Assembly (NCBI GenBank): GCA_037039685.1
Contig: JAWNGF010000010.1
Coordinates: forward strand, 1,054,001 to 1,118,000
Origin: Ceratobasidium sp. AG-K
Lineage: Eukaryota > Basidiomycota > Agaricomycetes > Cantharellales > Ceratobasidiaceae
Reading direction: 5' to 3'
DNA length: 64,000 bases
The translations under genes and the position numbers were made by a program. Positions 38,215 through 50,206 of this stretch are shown here, one piece after another (within the stretch, counting starts at the first letter, position 1; every line of letters starts with the position of its first letter). The notes under the pieces are model-generated. The model did no database searches. It was not told the DNA's origin and saw only the letters and a list, made by a program, of their open reading frames with translations.

Positions 38215-40899
38215 CTAATCTAACCCTAAGATGGACATTTTCATTGGCATACCAGCAGTCTTGCTGAGTTTTGCATCTAGCCCGCGGGAATATGGCTTTG
38301 AAACCACGGTGTTTAGCCAAACTATATCATCAGCAGTTTCAAATCTTAGCGATGATATCAAGTTCGAAAGGACAACCTCTGTAATGAGATAATCAGTGAT
38401 GAATCCCTACCGTAAGTCTATGTTGACCAACTTACTCATTTCAAGCTGCGAGAATCTCATGCCGCTACGAACACGTCTGGGTTAGTGGAGCAGAACAGCC
38501 AGGTTTTCATGAATATGTGCTACGTACGGACAGGCACGCGCGCCCCCTGAAAAGGTCGTCCTGCTCGCACACCGTGTGAGTACAACGAGTTACTCCACCG
38601 GAAATTCTTACATTGAGGAATACAACGCAGGCATTCTAGAATCCCCGACTGTTGCAGGTAACGCTTCAAGCCATCTCTCAGGCCTAAATTCATTGGCGTC
38701 TTGACCCCATGTTTGTTTACCCATCTGTTTAGGTGCACTTGAAACAACAAGGAAAAGGCGACTGACTGATCTAAATTGGCCGCTCGGAGCGATATGTAGA
38801 TATGTGTGCCCTTTGTAACTTGAATTTGGGTGATCGTGGTTTTTCCATCCTTGGACTTAACCGGGTAGTGAAGTGGCAATGACCTACTCCGGGTAGCCAC
38901 ACGCTCGAAAAAGGGGACAGGGGGATACAACCGTAGGATCTCACGGCAAACTGCATCGAGGTAGCTGAGTGAGTTGAGCTGGTCGTAGTCGAGATCTTTT
39001 CCGAACATCCCCTGTGCTTTGTGGATTTCGCTGCGGAGCTCTTCTTGAACGTGTGGGTATTGGGAAAGTACCTGAAGTGTCCTTGCAAGTGCTGAACTAC
39101 AAAAATACGTAACCATAACTTTAGTAGACAGAATAACATACAGTAACCCTGTTTACCTTGTGGTGTCTTGTCCGGCAAATACTAGTCCGCTGTTATCGAG
39201 TCCGTCAGCACCCCAACCAGCTAATCAGCATACCCGCGCACTTGACTTGTGCCAGAACTTCCTCGTCACTCAACCGTTCCCTCGGGTCGACCATCTGGTT
39301 TTGCTTTACTATCCCATACTTGTTTCAGTTTACACCCGTACGAAAATCACTAAACTCACGTAGTATTGTCATGAGATCCTGTCCTGCTGCGACCTCTGTT
39401 TCGAGGGTGTTATTCGCAAGGGCCTTTTTCTTCCGGGCGATTATATCGATTGCCTTTGCATACGCATGACAGTCAATGATTATCGGACAAGTAAGATACA
39501 TATGAAAACTAACCGTCTGGTTCATTATATCTGTGACTCTTATCATTGCCTGAGTCGGGCGGTGGGGGATTCGTTCGACGATGTGTCGCCGGATCCAGGC
39601 TGGTCCGAATTTCACTAGTCGAGGTAAAAACGGCTGCAAATACCACATGTCTATGATTAACGGGCTACCAATCATTCTCATCAGATTATTGGTGAGTTCA
39701 TGGGCCAGTTAAGGACTCACAACATCTGGTGTGCCGCATCAAGGTATTCTGGGACCTTGTCTTCCATCACTCCGAATGAATGCCCGATTCCTAAAATTAT
39801 TGGCAAGAGAATTATAACCAGCTTTTTGAACAAAAAACTTACCCGCTTGGCCAATAATCTCGAGAGCAGCGTAGTTGATCCATTTATAAACATAGACTAC
39901 GCTGGAATTTGAACCATTGGCCCTAACCTGCGAGGCAACACGGTCGATTAACTACGAAGCCAGAGTTTCAGCCAACGCAAATCGGTTTAATAATTGAGAC
40001 GACTTCACATGATGTGTGATCGTTGTTACAGTTGGCGTCTAAATGGTGGTCAGTGCTTAAAGCGGCTGTTCAAGGGTTTCAACGTGGCCTACCACTGTAA
40101 GGGCAGTTTTAGTATATAGCATATTAGAATAGAACATGACCTCACAGTCTCGCATGTGATTTGCGGTAAATATGGGATTCAATGCCTTGTGAAGCACATG
40201 AACTCGGGTAGCTTGTAAAACTGACTTCAGCGTACCTTGCGGTAAATTCTATGCGTTCGTCCTGAATTCTTGGGAAAAAATTCATGAGCTGACACCACGA
40301 TACCAAGCCCTCGACACACCTGACACCGTTATGACACTCGGCCCCCATACGAGCGTGAGCCACCTATTCCTACTGTATAGCTTGATATGCATAGTCAGCT
40401 GGGTGCACTCACGCTGTTGTTGCTTCAGAATTAGTAAACTCTTCAGGTTCCTTGACAAGCACCTCGTGTAGAGCTCGAGGGTCGGAAATCCACAATTGGC
40501 CACTCTAAACTTGCGAACTTCGGCAACTACAAGCAAAACTGACGGCAAATACGTACCCGCAACGGTCCCTCTACCCGACATACCGACCCGTAAGTGTTTA
40601 ATAGTTCTCCTTGTAGTTGAATTCCGGCTTTAGGGTCGAATATCTCCAGCGCATAGCCTGCAGCGACGCTCGGACGTTTAGTACTATTGAACTGGTCTTA
40701 TTATGTACCAAAAAAGCAACGATTGTGCAGATGGCCCGTCAAGAGCCTTAAAGGCCCGAGACGCTTTGACGAGTTGATAAGTACCTCTAGCACCAGCTAC
40801 TAGGATCAAACCAAGGCAGGAGTAAAATAGGTGATTCTTGACCAGAGCGAGACAATCCATGATAGAGTAGGGCTGGGTCGATTCGATCACCGAACTCAT
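38215..40899 (-). CDS. Cytochrome P450 copy A (possible frame error)
   Basis: Heme-thiolate monooxygenase, membrane-anchored in the ER. The start at 40899 gives MSSVIESTQPYSIMDCLALV and a hydrophobic anchor (LFYSCLGLILVAG). Exons downstream read YALEIFDPKAGIQLQGELL, GQLWISDPRALHEVLVKEPE, YRKALNPIFTANHMRD, MWYLQPFLPRLVKF and SALARTLQVLSQYPHVQEEL. K-helix ExxR is intact (REILRLYPPVPF), as is the PERF-like FRPERWLEALPA. The heme loop is FSGGARACPG, with the Cys ligand, spliced before GMRFSQLEM. The last exon ends MPMKMSILGLD at 38215. One problem: exon 1 ends in a run of six T, where copy 0 has five; with six, the frame into exon 2 fails. That may be a real mutation or a homopolymer error. More than ten small introns. 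The substrate is unknown; I did not assign a CYP family. Confidence 0.72.
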
Positions 40900-41390
40900 G
40901 GTAAACAGCGTGAACTATAGCCAGGTAGCAATGCGTGTGGTGTACTTGTACCCTCGCACGAGTACGTGGCAAAATAACGGATCCACTGGCCGACAACCGC
41001 GAGGATGAAAGGGGCCAACGGAACTTCCTATCGAGACGCATCTGGATGCGCTGCGCGCTCCGCCTGCCTGGAAAGGTATCTCGCATCTGCGTTCGAAATA
41101 ATTCCGGGATAGACTGTTTGGTCACGGTGAGACCGTATCGCTGTGAGGCAGTAAAAGGAAAGAAACAAGGCACAAGCACAAGCCTTCGACCAGTCACTTG
41201 CATGACATCAGTGTCAAGGTCTGGCACTCCTCGGTTCCTGACGTTTGCGTGGGGAATCACATGACTTGAACCCTCCACATCGACCAGTCGTATTAGTACA
41301 TAATTACGGCTATAATAACACGTTCTTGGCAAAAACAACGACTATCGCACCCAAATCTCCAATACCAGGCAACCAAGCCCACCATATCGT
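40900..41390. other. Flank between P450 copies A and B
   Basis: Promoter side of copy A and 3' side of copy B. Part of it resembles 37361-37560 upstream of copy 0. No gene seen. Confidence 0.45.
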
Positions 41391-44078
41391 CTACTCTGAA
41401 CCACTTAGGACATACATCTTCATTGGCATGGCAGGGCCCGCACTGAGTCTTCCATCTGGGCCGCGAGCATGTGGTTTTATTGTGAAATCATTCTTCCAGG
41501 ATACCTCTCCGGCCACCTCGAACTCGAAGGACGACACCAATTTTGAAAGCACGGCCTCTACCATGAGTTGGATTAAAACTCGATCATTTGGACGGTACTG
41601 TTCATGGACTTACTCATCACAAGAAGGGAAAACTTCATGCCACTATAAATAAGAAAGCTGAGTCAACCCAGTCAACTAAATCTACCGGTGTGCAACTTAC
41701 GGGCAGGCTCGCGGTCCTCCGAGAAAAGTCATCCTTACAAGCAAGGGTCAATGACATGCAGGCACGTGATACACGGAGCTCACATTGAAGAATATATACT
41801 AGGCATCCTGGAATCTCCAACGGTAGCAGGCAGCGGTTCGAGCCAGCGCTGGGGTTTGAACTGGTCGGCGTCACTGCCCCAGGTTTGCCTAGATTCTTGT
41901 TCATTCCGCGATACAACGGAAACAAAGCTGAATACCTACGGATCTAGGTTGGCTGCTCGAAGCGATACGTAGATACGGGTCCCTTTTGTGACTGGGATGG
42001 TTGTAATCATACTTGCTCCATCCTTGGATCTAACTGGGTATAGGAGCGGCAATGTCCAGTCCTGAGTCGCCACGCGCTCAAGAAATGAAACCGGAGGATG
42101 CAACCTCAAGATCTCGCGACAGACAGCATCCAGATAGGTGAGCGAGTTGAGTTGATCATAATCGAGTTCTGCTCCGTAGATTTCGTGTGCTTGGCGCATC
42201 TCGCTGCGGAGCTTGTCTTGGACGTCTGAATGTTGCGCGAGTACACTTAGCGTTCTTGAAAGCGCCGAACTAAGAGCATATGAGTTTCCAGTCGCACTGA
42301 AAGTCGAACACAAATTGCTAACCCCGTTGTTTCATGTCCAGCAAACAGAATTCCGCTATCATCCGCACCATTAGCATCATGGTTGGGCATTGCATACATT
42401 GGCTTACTTGACTTGCGCTAGAACCTCTTCTTCGGTCATTTGTTCACTGGGGTTGACCGCTTTGTTATGCTTCACTAGAGCCACTGTTATTCCGTTTCTC
42501 GAGAAATAACATGATTGAAGCTCACTTAGTGCCGTCATGACGTCCTTTCCAGCTGCTACCTCCATATCTAGTGTGCTGTTCGCCAGTGCCTCCTTTTTAT
42601 GCGCGATAATACTGCAAGCCTACGCATACAAGATATCAATCAGTACGTTGCCGAGTGTATGATACGTATATAGCGCCTAACCGTTTGATTGATCACATCG
42701 GTGACCTTTCTCAGTTCTTGTGTAGGGCGATGGGGAACTCTCTCTACAATATATCGCCGGAAGCGAGGTGTTCCGAGCCTCATGAGAAAGGGCAAAATTG
42801 GTCGCAGGTACCACATGTCTACCATCAACGGACTGTGCAATTTTTCAAATAGTTTTTCGTTAAGTACTCGACCCATGAAATAATGACTTGTGCATAGGAC
42901 CTACAATATTTGGCGTGATGCATCTAGGTATTCCACTTCCTTGCTGTCCATTGCTCCAAAAGAATGCCCAATTCCTTGCGGTGTACGAATTAGCAAAAGT
43001 ACTATTATATTTCTAGGTTGCGAAACCTCACCAGCTTGTCCAACAATTTCAAGCGCAACATTACTCATCCATTTGTAGACGTCGATCACAGAAGCGTTCG
43101 AACCAGAGCTCCGGACCTGTGAAGTAACAATTTCCACCAGCTACAGAAGCGTCAACATGTGTCAACCGCTGGATGGGGTACCGAAACTACCTGGTTTGTA
43201 ATGATGTTTACAGTGGGTGTCTAGAAGGAGCTTCGTATCAGCGGCGCTACAAACACTGCAAACCCCCATGTACCACTGAGAGAAAAGCGTCAGCTCATAG
43301 TGTGTTAAAATCAGAAGATAACTCACAATTACGCATATGGTTGGCTGTAAATACTGGATTTAAGATCTGTAAATGGCATGAGCACGTGGGTTGCCAACTA
43401 AACCGTCCCATACCTTGCGATGGATTTTGTGCTTTTGTCCTGAAAATCGGCGCATGATTAGCAAGCCAACATATCGAGTCTGTGCTCCCAACCGTGTGTT
43501 GTGGTCACATCCGGTCCATAGATAAGTTTGAGCCATCTAACAGCAATTTTCTATGAGACTTGCGAGCTACAAATGCTTCGGCTCACTCACGCTACCAAAG
43601 ATTCGCACTCTCTGAATTCGTCGTGCCCTTTAACCAGCACCGCATGCAGAGCTCGAGGGTCAGATATCCATAGATCGCTACTCTGTTTACAAAGCTCGAC
43701 AATGTCACTCGGGGAGCCCGACATCAAGCTACTCACCCCAAGTATTCCTCTCAATCGACATGCAGAGCCATACTTGAGTTGTAACTCATCCTGTAGTTCG
43801 ACCCCAGTTTGAGGATTGAATAAATCCGGAACATGTCCTAGGGCAACTATTAGTGCTTTGGTACTCAGAATATCAAGCTACACACCCCATAAGAAGGACC
43901 GGGAGGATGGTCCGTCAAGTTCAGGAAACCTCAAGGCCGCTCTGAAAATTCGGTATGCAGTCAACATTCCAGCAGCTACGCTCATGACGAAGCATACGTG
44001 GAACGGGTAGCGCATAATAAGATCGAGAGACTCCCGAACAAAGCTCATTTGGTCAAAGGTGGTCTGAGAAGTAATCAT
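41391..44078 (-). CDS. Cytochrome P450 copy B
   Basis: The best-preserved P450 of the cluster. The start at 44078 gives MITSQTTFDQMSFVRESLDL with an anchor (FHVCFVMSVAAGML) and LDGPSSRSFLWG. A 46-base intron leads to VPDLFNPQTGVELQDELQL. Later exons give HRKILNPVFTANHMRNC, MWYLRPILPFLMRLGTPRF, ALSRTLSVLAQHSDVQDKL, DYDQLNSLTYLDAVCRE with ExxR in REILRLHPPVSF, and DQFKPQRWLEPLPATVG (PxRW present). The heme loop is TFLGGPRACPG followed by MKFSLLVM. The last exon reads SSFEFEVAGEVSWKNDF and ends MPMKMYVLSGSE at 41391. All splice sites I checked keep the frame. Likely ER-anchored; the reaction partner would be P450 reductase. The substrate is unknown. It is the likely functional parent-like copy in the array. 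Confidence 0.78.
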
Positions 44079-46490
44079 GGTGAGGATGTGGAGCAGGGGT
44101 TGCTTGTATCGATTGCGATCCCGTGAGTTTTATATCCAAGTAGAGGGACGTGTTTGGTTGTGACTATCTTCCCCGTGTAGGAAATACCTAGAGCACATGG
44201 CTACACGAGGGTAAAGAACAGTGCCCCTACGACCTTCTGTGCCCGCACATGTCTGAGTACTCTGCTCATTGCCTAACTCCAGTAGGGCCGATGACAGGCA
44301 CTCATAATGCAATCAAGGTCCAATATTGAAAGATGCACAGGTTAGCCTCAAAATAAGCTATGGCGAGAAACGTATCAAGTTCTCACCATCGGAATGTCAT
44401 CCGAAGCGAAGAAAGGCTAAATTGGGGGGGCCGTGTCGTCATTTTCCAATGCCTTCCAGCCGCTGCCCCGCGACACCCCTTTTTTTCTCGCCCCATGTGT
44501 CCCTCTTGGCTTCCGCTCGGTCAGGGTTACCTTTGTTCGCGCATACAATCGTGGGTCCGTGGACTCTAAAACCGTGCAATCACGTGACAAGCATTGGTTC
44601 CCGACTCAGGTCTTGGACACGCATCGCTTCAAATTTGTTATGCATATACCTACTAAACATTCACAGTTCTGCTTGTGAATTTTAATCAATTAATTAGTTC
44701 ATTTATTAATGTCTTGAATCCACCCCTACCTACCTCGGAGTTATAATCCACGCCAGTGATGTATCGCCGTTCCCACAGTGCTTCTCTTCGCTGTCTCTCG
44801 GCCTTGCACGAAGTATTACATGTTGAAGGTTAGTCTCTAGTCTTGCCGCTACCACATGGTAGGATTGCCTGTTTGGAGCCATTTACGGCAGGGACGTTTA
44901 CTGGTTCAGTGGCGTTGAGTGATCGTCCAAGCCGCAAACGCACTGGTTTGCAACTATGTCCTAGTAGCCTCAGGCTCTAGGAATGATATTGAGCGTGGCA
45001 AAGTGACCCGACAGCGCAACTGGTTAGAGATGAGACTTGTGCACTGGACTGTGCTGATGGACCCGCTCATTTCAAAATTTAAAATGCAAAACTTCATACC
45101 CAATGGTTTTTTGGGCCACCAAAGCGAAACCAGTAATCGTCGGTACGTATGTGTAATTTACAGACAGCCTGCAAGCACGTGGTCCTCTTTAAAATGTTAT
45201 AGTACTGAATTATATTTGAGAATCGCCAAGCTGTCTGATCGAACTGACTCCGAAGCATACACAGTCTTCAAGAGAGCCTCTGAGGTACGGGTAAATGTTT
45301 ATCCAGCATCTTCGCTCGCAGTGGCCTATCCTCAGGCCCCAATGAGATTTGAATTTAGAAAACGCCACTTACTGCTTGTGTTTAGCCTTCCAGGGGGTCA
45401 TGTAAACGTGAATACTATCCGTAGTTTGAACGCTAATCACAATACAATTCCTCCCTCGGCCAAACTGGATATCAAGTGGCAACGATCGCTTCCAATTCAC
45501 AGTTCCCAAGGAACGAGACCAGAAAATACGATAGCAGTCCTCGCAAAGATTGGTGTTGGGACATCTCGGCGAATTGGCCACATTCGCCAACTGCATGGAA
45601 TGTGTTCACTCGCCGTATGGCTTTGAAGACCACCAATATTTCATTTACAAGCTTCTTGTGCCAAGAATAAAACAGGTGGTCCCTGAGAATAGTACAATAC
45701 CCTAAGAGTTACACTACTGGTCTAGACTTGATTATCGGAGTGATGCCAGGTAGAGAACATCAACCCCAGGTCTAGGCCGGCTCACGGCGGCGGGTATATA
45801 TGTTCGGGCCAGGCAAAGCTCAAAGACAAAGGAGTTCCTATCTATCCTGAATCGAATACTAACCGAGGCGCAGGGATAAGGAACGAAATTAGTAAAAATT
45901 TCTATCTCAGAGCGTGGCCGACACCCGCTTACCCCAGGACAATTCTATAACAGGATTGATTGATCAAAGACAATATTGACCCATGATATCGAAGAATAGC
46001 ACCCGATTGTAGCCAAACTGTATCCAGGGATCTTCCGGCGGCTAAAAAACCGATACGTGGCCGAGCCTAATTACATGTAGAATGCCACTATCGGGAATCA
46101 TACACGCCCCTACTCATTCCCACCCCATTTTTCAGTACGCGTTCACTTGGGCAAATGGAGAAGGAATCCCATCTACTGTAGGCAAACCCGTCAACCATAC
46201 TCGGTTGCCCATCCTTTCGTACGCCTACCCAAAGTAAATGACCACAGTTGCCATATGCGCATGTCGGGTAATGGTTCCCATGACCAAACAAGATGGGCAC
46301 GTGATTGCAGTACTTTTAAAAAAAATACACATATAACGAGCTACATGAACGCGAGGTCAAACCTCTCAGAACAAGCCATGCCAAGACAGAAATGCGAGAA
46401 GAGAAGAAAAACAGAAAAAACAGGCGGGAAGGTGACAGTCAATACGTGGGTGCAAGAAATGCGGTCAAAGCAGGGCCCGAGAAAACCAAA
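44079..46490. other. Long stretch without a recognised gene
   Basis: Separates P450 copies B and C. The longest frame is on the plus strand at 44919-45626 (235 codons from a GTG; the first ATG is further in), without any domain I recognise. A second candidate first exon begins with an ATG near 44768. TATA-like sequence occurs near 45795. I cannot support a gene, but together with the LINE remnant this looks like inserted material. Confidence 0.35.
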
Positions 46491-46925
46491 TCAGAACCGT
46501 CTAAGAAACGCGTCCGAGTGTGAAAGGTAATGAACCAGGGCCATAAGACCCTTTTTCGAGTTAAAGAGGACAGATAGTGAGAAGAATGAAGGTGCACGGC
46601 GAAGAGGCTGACGGAACTCTGCATATATTCTGCAGTCCGCAAGGACGTGTCTGATCGTTTGGACTGGGGCTTCGCCACACGGGCAAGATGGGACTTCGTC
46701 AGGCACAAATCAACTGTAATATTCGCCAAAGAATCAGTGACCAAGGGTGATCTGGTTTAAGCGAGTGAAAACGGAACGGGGTGCGTTGATTTTGTGTCCT
46801 ACGTAGAGTTTCAGCGACGGTGGCCTGTCTAAGGTGCGTTGCACGTGTTCGGATCGATGGCCTTGCAGCCACATTCTACCCCAATCCTTGATCGTCTTGT
46901 TTTTGGATCTCGCACGGGCCACACG
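46491..46925 (-). mobile_element. LINE (non-LTR retrotransposon) 3' end remnant
   Basis: Minus-strand sequence typical of the end of fungal LINE polyproteins, after the reverse transcriptase/RNase H: KTIKDWGRMWLQGH, NAPRSVFTRLNQITLGH, then FFGEYYS, FVPDEVPSCPCGEAP and a zinc-knuckle-like TIRHVLADCRIYAEFRQPL. The pattern CxCG....T..H.L..C..Y is the usual terminal motif of such elements. Two in-frame TGA codons interrupt it (between LGH and FFGEYY, and between YYS and FVPDE), so it is dead. Only about 145 codons survive; no reverse transcriptase is seen upstream. Confidence 0.65.
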
Positions 46926-47287
46926 TGATTGAAGTGTTCGTCAAATATCGGGGCTCATTCCTAGATCATTTAAGCCATGCATACATCCAGATATTCCAAG
47001 AGGCAGCACGTAGCGTGCAAAGACGTAACCCAATTATAGGGCCTCAAGCCGGCACCTAGCATACTTCAACCCTCCCCTCCCCCCACTGTGAACCTCAAAT
47101 CTCCATAAAATATGGAGTTTGAGCTCGATCGTTGGCAAAATACGGATATAATCTCCATATCCAGCATCGAGACCCAGTCGCCCCGACCAGTACTGACGAA
47201 AACACAGGGTCTATCCCCGTATTTTGCCAACGTTACGGAGATCTGGGTCCATGGTGCCCTAGCGGCAACACAGTATCGTAGAGTTAT
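46926..47287. other. Spacer, no gene
   Basis: Between the LINE remnant and the stop of P450 copy C. Nothing recognised. Confidence 0.5.
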
Positions 47288-50206
47288 CTACTCAGAGCCT
47301 CCCAGAACGCTGACTTTCATCGGCACGACAGCATTGAGCGTCCCATCCAAACCACGGACACATGGTTTTACGGCTATATCATTTCTCTGCATCATATCAC
47401 CGGCGACTTCAAATCTCAGCGATGACATCAAATCCGATAGGACAGCCTCTGCAACAAAACCGGTTAGGGACGAAATGCATACGCAAGTATACGTGGATAA
47501 ACTGACTCATTTCAACCTGTGAGAATTTCATACCACTGTATTGCATTGTGTTTAGGCATTGGGATGAGATGTCGTTTTATGGAAAGCATGTATTGCTTAC
47601 AGACAAGCGCGTGGCCCCCTGAAAACGCCATTGCAAAAATATTATCTGAGGATCATTTAACCACCCAATCAAGAACGCTCAAGTTGAAGAATATATGCTA
47701 GACATTCTGGCCTCTGTGACTGACATGGGCAAAGGACTGAGCCAGCGCTCAGGTTTGAGTTGATCGGCATCCTTGCCGCATGTGTGTCCAGAGCCAGGTC
47801 ACCTTGAAACGAATCGGGCGGAAATGCACCACTACTTAGTGATCCAGGTTGGCCGGTCGAAATGACACATAAACTTGAGTGCTTTCTAAAACCGAAACAC
47901 TCGTTATAATGCTTTCCCCATTCTTGGACTTTGCAGGATACAGGAGCAGTAATGTCCAGTCTTCTGTGACAACTCGCTCGAGAAATGCGGCTGGAGCATA
48001 TAGCTGTAGGATCTCATGGCAAACAGCATCCGGATAATCGAGCGAGTGGAGCTGTTCGTAATCGAAGTCTTTCCCATAAGTTTCGTGTGCATCATGAACC
48101 TCGGTCAGGAGCTTTTCTTGAACTGCTGGGGTTTGAACTAGGACATGGAGGGTCCTTGCAAGCGCTGAACCATAAAGCGCATATCTAAAATCAAGTCAAC
48201 TGTGCGGAAGTGAATTCGGCTTACGTGTTTGTCTCGTATCAGGCAAACACTAAGGCGCTGTTCTCGAAAACATTAGTGTTCCTGCTACTTATTGTGCCTG
48301 CACGAACTTGACCTGTGCCAAAATCTCTTCGACACTCATTTTCTCCTCTGGGACAATCGCTTTGTTCTTTCTCCTTGCGGAACAAATTATTTATCCATTT
48401 GCAGGTGATAAGCTTGTGATACTCGCACAATGCCGCCATAATATCCTGCCCAGACGCCACCTCAAAGTCTAAATTGTTCGTTGCTATAGCTTCCTTTTTG
48501 CGTGCAACAACATCCACAGCCTATTTGGCCATGAGCAAGCTCCCATCAAGGGTAATACTCCTGCCTCATCGAACCATTTGACCTTGTCGTAGACTATGTC
48601 CGTAATTCGTCTCAATCGTTGAACAACGCGATGAGGACTTCGCTCGACTGCCCGTCGCCGAACCCGTTGGGTACCCAGCCCCGCGAGTTGAGGCAGAATA
48701 GCTCGCAGATACCACATGTCCATAATCAACCGACTGTGGAAAGATGTGGGGCGGTGTTCATTGATTGCTTGATGCGTATATTGACCGAGGATGGGACTTA
48801 CTACATTTCGCGCGATGCATTGGGATGTTCCGGGTCCTTTTCTTGCATGGCTTCGAACAAATGCCTAATTTCTATTATAATTGAGATTTAGCAAACATGA
48901 GCTTGCCGTCGCTCGTAAAATCTTGCCGCTAGGCCAATAATCTCGAGGGAGGCGTGCCTATCCATTTGAAGACGCCCACGGTGCCAGTGTCTGATCCGCC
49001 GGCTCTGGCCTGCGGGGTTATGGTGTCCACCAGCTACGAACTTATTGTCAGCTTAATTTCAGTTACTAAAGAGCGCTACGCATCCTGCCTGATGCCATGC
49101 TCGGCACCTAACACGAAGCCCTTAGCAGTGTGACGGTAACCTTAATATAATAACACAAGCTACCACTACGTACGAAATACCATTAAAAAGCAAAATGAGC
49201 CAAAGAGGAACTTGCAGCCTCGTATATGTCCTGCCGTAAACACCGAATCTAAAATCTTCAGAGAAATATCAACTCATGCAAGGCATGAAAACATTCAAGT
49301 TGCACGCGTACCTTGCGCTGAATCTTTTGTTTTCTCCCTAGACTCGAAGCAGTCGATCCGTAACCCAGATCGACAAACATATTGTCAACCCACCAGCTGT
49401 CGTAGCCACGTGTGGTCCCAACAGAATGGTATGCAATCTGATAATCCCGGTTTCCGTTACAACTCAGCACACGCTTAGCCTGCGAAACATTACTCACGCT
49501 ATAAAAGTTGGAGACTCGCTGAACTGGTCATGCCTTTTGGCTAGCACTAGCACCTCTTGCACAGCTCACGGATTGGCAATTGATAACTGCCCCCTCTGCG
49601 CGAGCATCAGTGAGCAATTACAATGATGCTAGAGTCGCCTGCCCGTAGCGGTTCTTCCACCCGGCATATAGCCCCATACTTGTATAGCAGTTCGTCCTGT
49701 AGTTGGACTCCGTTTTCGGTATCGTATAATTCAGGCGCGTACCCTTGGGTTTCGGCCAACTTTCGTCGCGACGAGTCGAGGCCTTCTAAACACGCCCCCC
49801 AAAGGAAGAATTTCGCACAGGGTCCATCAAGTGTACGAAATGCCATGGCTGCTCTGACGGCTCTGTAGACAGCCAACGTCCCAATAACCACTGATACCCC
49901 AACCCAGACATAGAATTGATGGCGCTTGGGTATAGCAAGATAATCCAGGATGGAACCTGCTTGCTCAGAGTTTACTAGCCGAGCCACGGGAGTTGGTATG
50001 AACTGTACAGCGAGTCGGCGCTCTGGCGTATGTTTATACCGCGATACCGAGCAGCAATTGGGTGCAAAGAACTGACCCAAATATGCTATGACCATAACCA
50101 ATATTGCACAGGGGCTAGGAACGCAATGATAAAACGGTGTTTCTGAGCGTGACCCGACCTTCCACCTTGAGCTAAAATTCATGACGCCCATCGATAACAA
50201 CAACAC
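47288..50206 (-). pseudogene. Cytochrome P450 copy C, decayed
   Basis: The same exon series as copies A and B can be followed: anchor and exon 1 (SGILDYLAI-like region reading AGSILDYLAIPKRHQFYVW, TLDGPCAKFFLWG), YAPELYDTENGVQLQDELLY, ILDSVFTAGHIRGC, MWYLRAILPQLAGLGTQRV, and a last exon ending VPMKVSVLGGSE at 47288. Several key sites are damaged. The ExxR motif of the K helix reads HEILQLYAPAAF, with Arg replaced by Gln. The heme-loop exon (TTTTCAGGGGGCCAC...) is one base short compared with A and B, so the Cys-containing loop is out of frame. The conserved ILNPVFTANHM has become ILDSVFTAGHI. No ATG was found at the position matching the other copies. It should be inactive. Confidence 0.7.
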
